Below are positions 63,490 through 64,000 of a stretch of DNA of 64,000 nucleotides, piece after piece. The notes under the pieces were generated by a model. That model saw nothing but the letters and a program-made list of their open reading frames with translations. It searched no databases and had not been told where the DNA came from. Origin of the DNA: Flavobacterium sp. SM15 (lineage in GTDB: Bacteria; Bacteroidota; Bacteroidia; Flavobacteriales; Flavobacteriaceae); NCBI RefSeq assembly GCF_022012335.1, contig NZ_JAKLTO010000005.1, forward strand, positions 216,402 through 280,401, in the 5' to 3' direction. Position 1 is the first letter of the stretch. Each line of letters opens with the position of its first letter. The translations under genes and the position numbers were made by a program.

Positions 63490-63984
63490 TCAGGTATATT
63501 TATATTTTCTTTTATAGACTCCGGTTTGATATGGCTCATAACCGAGATTTGGAATTTTGTTATTGTCAAAGGACAGTAACATCTTGTCAAACCTGAAATT
63601 GCAAATTTTGATTATTTCGAAAATCTTTTTGTCAATGGTGTAAATTACAAAGGATTTCGATGAATGTAAGTTTTTGCCAAACCAAACTTCAGAAATTGAG
63701 TAGCCTCTTATTTGCCCCCAATCTAATTTCACAATCTTAAATTTTAGTGGTTGAGTTATAGTGATTCCATGCTCATCTTTACTAATGTAAACAAAGTGAT
63801 TTGAAAGCTGATAAAAAAATAAAACTGAAAAAAAGAATAAGAAAAATATTGGAAATAAAATCACCGAATTTTTATCCTTTAAATAAACTGAAGTTAAAAA
63901 AACAGTCAATGAAAAGAAAAATAAAGTAATCACAACATTAATAGCTATCCAAAACACATTTGGAAATGTTCTTATTTCGGTCAT
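63490..63984 (-). CDS. Membrane protein with PH-like domain, unknown
   Basis: 164 residues: two membrane helices (about 10-32, 41-58), then a soluble beta-rich part with YISKDEHGITITQPLKFKIV, WGQIRGYSISEVWFG and a final helix, like the PH-like domain of bacterial YdbT/YyaB-type membrane proteins. Family not recognised with certainty. Starts 16 bases from the right edge. Confidence 0.6.
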   Translation of the reverse strand: MTEIRTFPNVFWIAINVVITLFFFSLTVFLTSVYLKDKNSVILFPIFFLFFFSVLFFYQLSNHFVYISKDEHGITITQPLKFKIVKLDWGQIRGYSISEVWFGKNLHSSKSFVIYTIDKKIFEIIKICNFRFDKMLLSFDNNKIPNLGYEPYQTGVYKRKYKYT

Positions 63985-64000
63985 CTTATTTCACGGTTAG

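Noticed and set aside
1..64000. Insertion sequences, prophage, toxin-antitoxin pairs
   Set aside because: No transposase, integrase or phage gene, and no small pairs with toxin-like features were recognised in any frame.

Overview
The window looks like a chromosomal segment of a low-GC Bacteroidetes, most likely a Flavobacterium-type member of the Flavobacteriaceae. The evidence is: Bacteroidetes -7 elements (TAnnTTTG) with TTG about 19 bases upstream, two secreted proteins ending in type IX secretion (T9SS) sorting domains, a Rho factor with a long Q/N-rich insert, ECF sigma and Spy-like gene trios, and families that are mainly Bacteroidetes (DUF2752, CCC-motif proteins, DUF4293, DUF3667, DUF2911, DUF983, BT_3928-like). 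No rRNA, tRNA, CRISPR array, insertion sequence, prophage, integrase or replication origin was seen. Layout, left half (1-31 kb): a lipoprotein cut by the left edge; rocD; small membrane proteins; an Smr-domain protein; an FHS-family sugar transporter and a RarD-like exporter; a cysteine desulfurase; an MlaE-MlaF-MlaD (MCE) lipid transport operon; a periplasmic cupin; lpdA; a PAP2 phosphatase; truA with an ABC exporter; a phosphodiesterase; an unusual response regulator / 93-residue protein / TPR histidine kinase operon behind a 28-bp perfect palindrome; rho; a T9SS nuclease with an RsmB-like methyltransferase; an AraC regulator; an orphan Aer-type PAS protein; and an ECF sigma operon. Right half, core part (31-50.5 kb): CPD photolyase with a SRPBCC partner; DUF2911; a PIG-L deacetylase / 34-residue membrane peptide / SSS symporter operon (the peptide is too short for routine calling); two tandem secreted paralogs with low-complexity tails; MscS; a run of Maf, UbiA-type prenyltransferase, KdsC-like phosphatase and DUF2520; tpiA in a five-gene redox operon; folP; and rlmH. 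Accessory end (50.5-64 kb): almost all genes are on the minus strand and are small stand-alone proteins (AlkB-like, GDSL esterase, three SRPBCC/VOC types, DUF1801, DUF3667, a membrane-anchored YheO-type PAS protein, DUF4288), with one 1187-residue plus-strand secreted protein that carries 14 FG-GAP blades. In this end I found a degenerate intergenic repeat of up to about 80 bp in at least six gaps, always in the same orientation, which brackets individual genes. It is the best candidate for an undescribed element here. Two other good leads are the three-gene signalling operon with its palindrome and the deacetylase/micropeptide/symporter operon. All functional names rest on motif recognition by eye; no database search was run.
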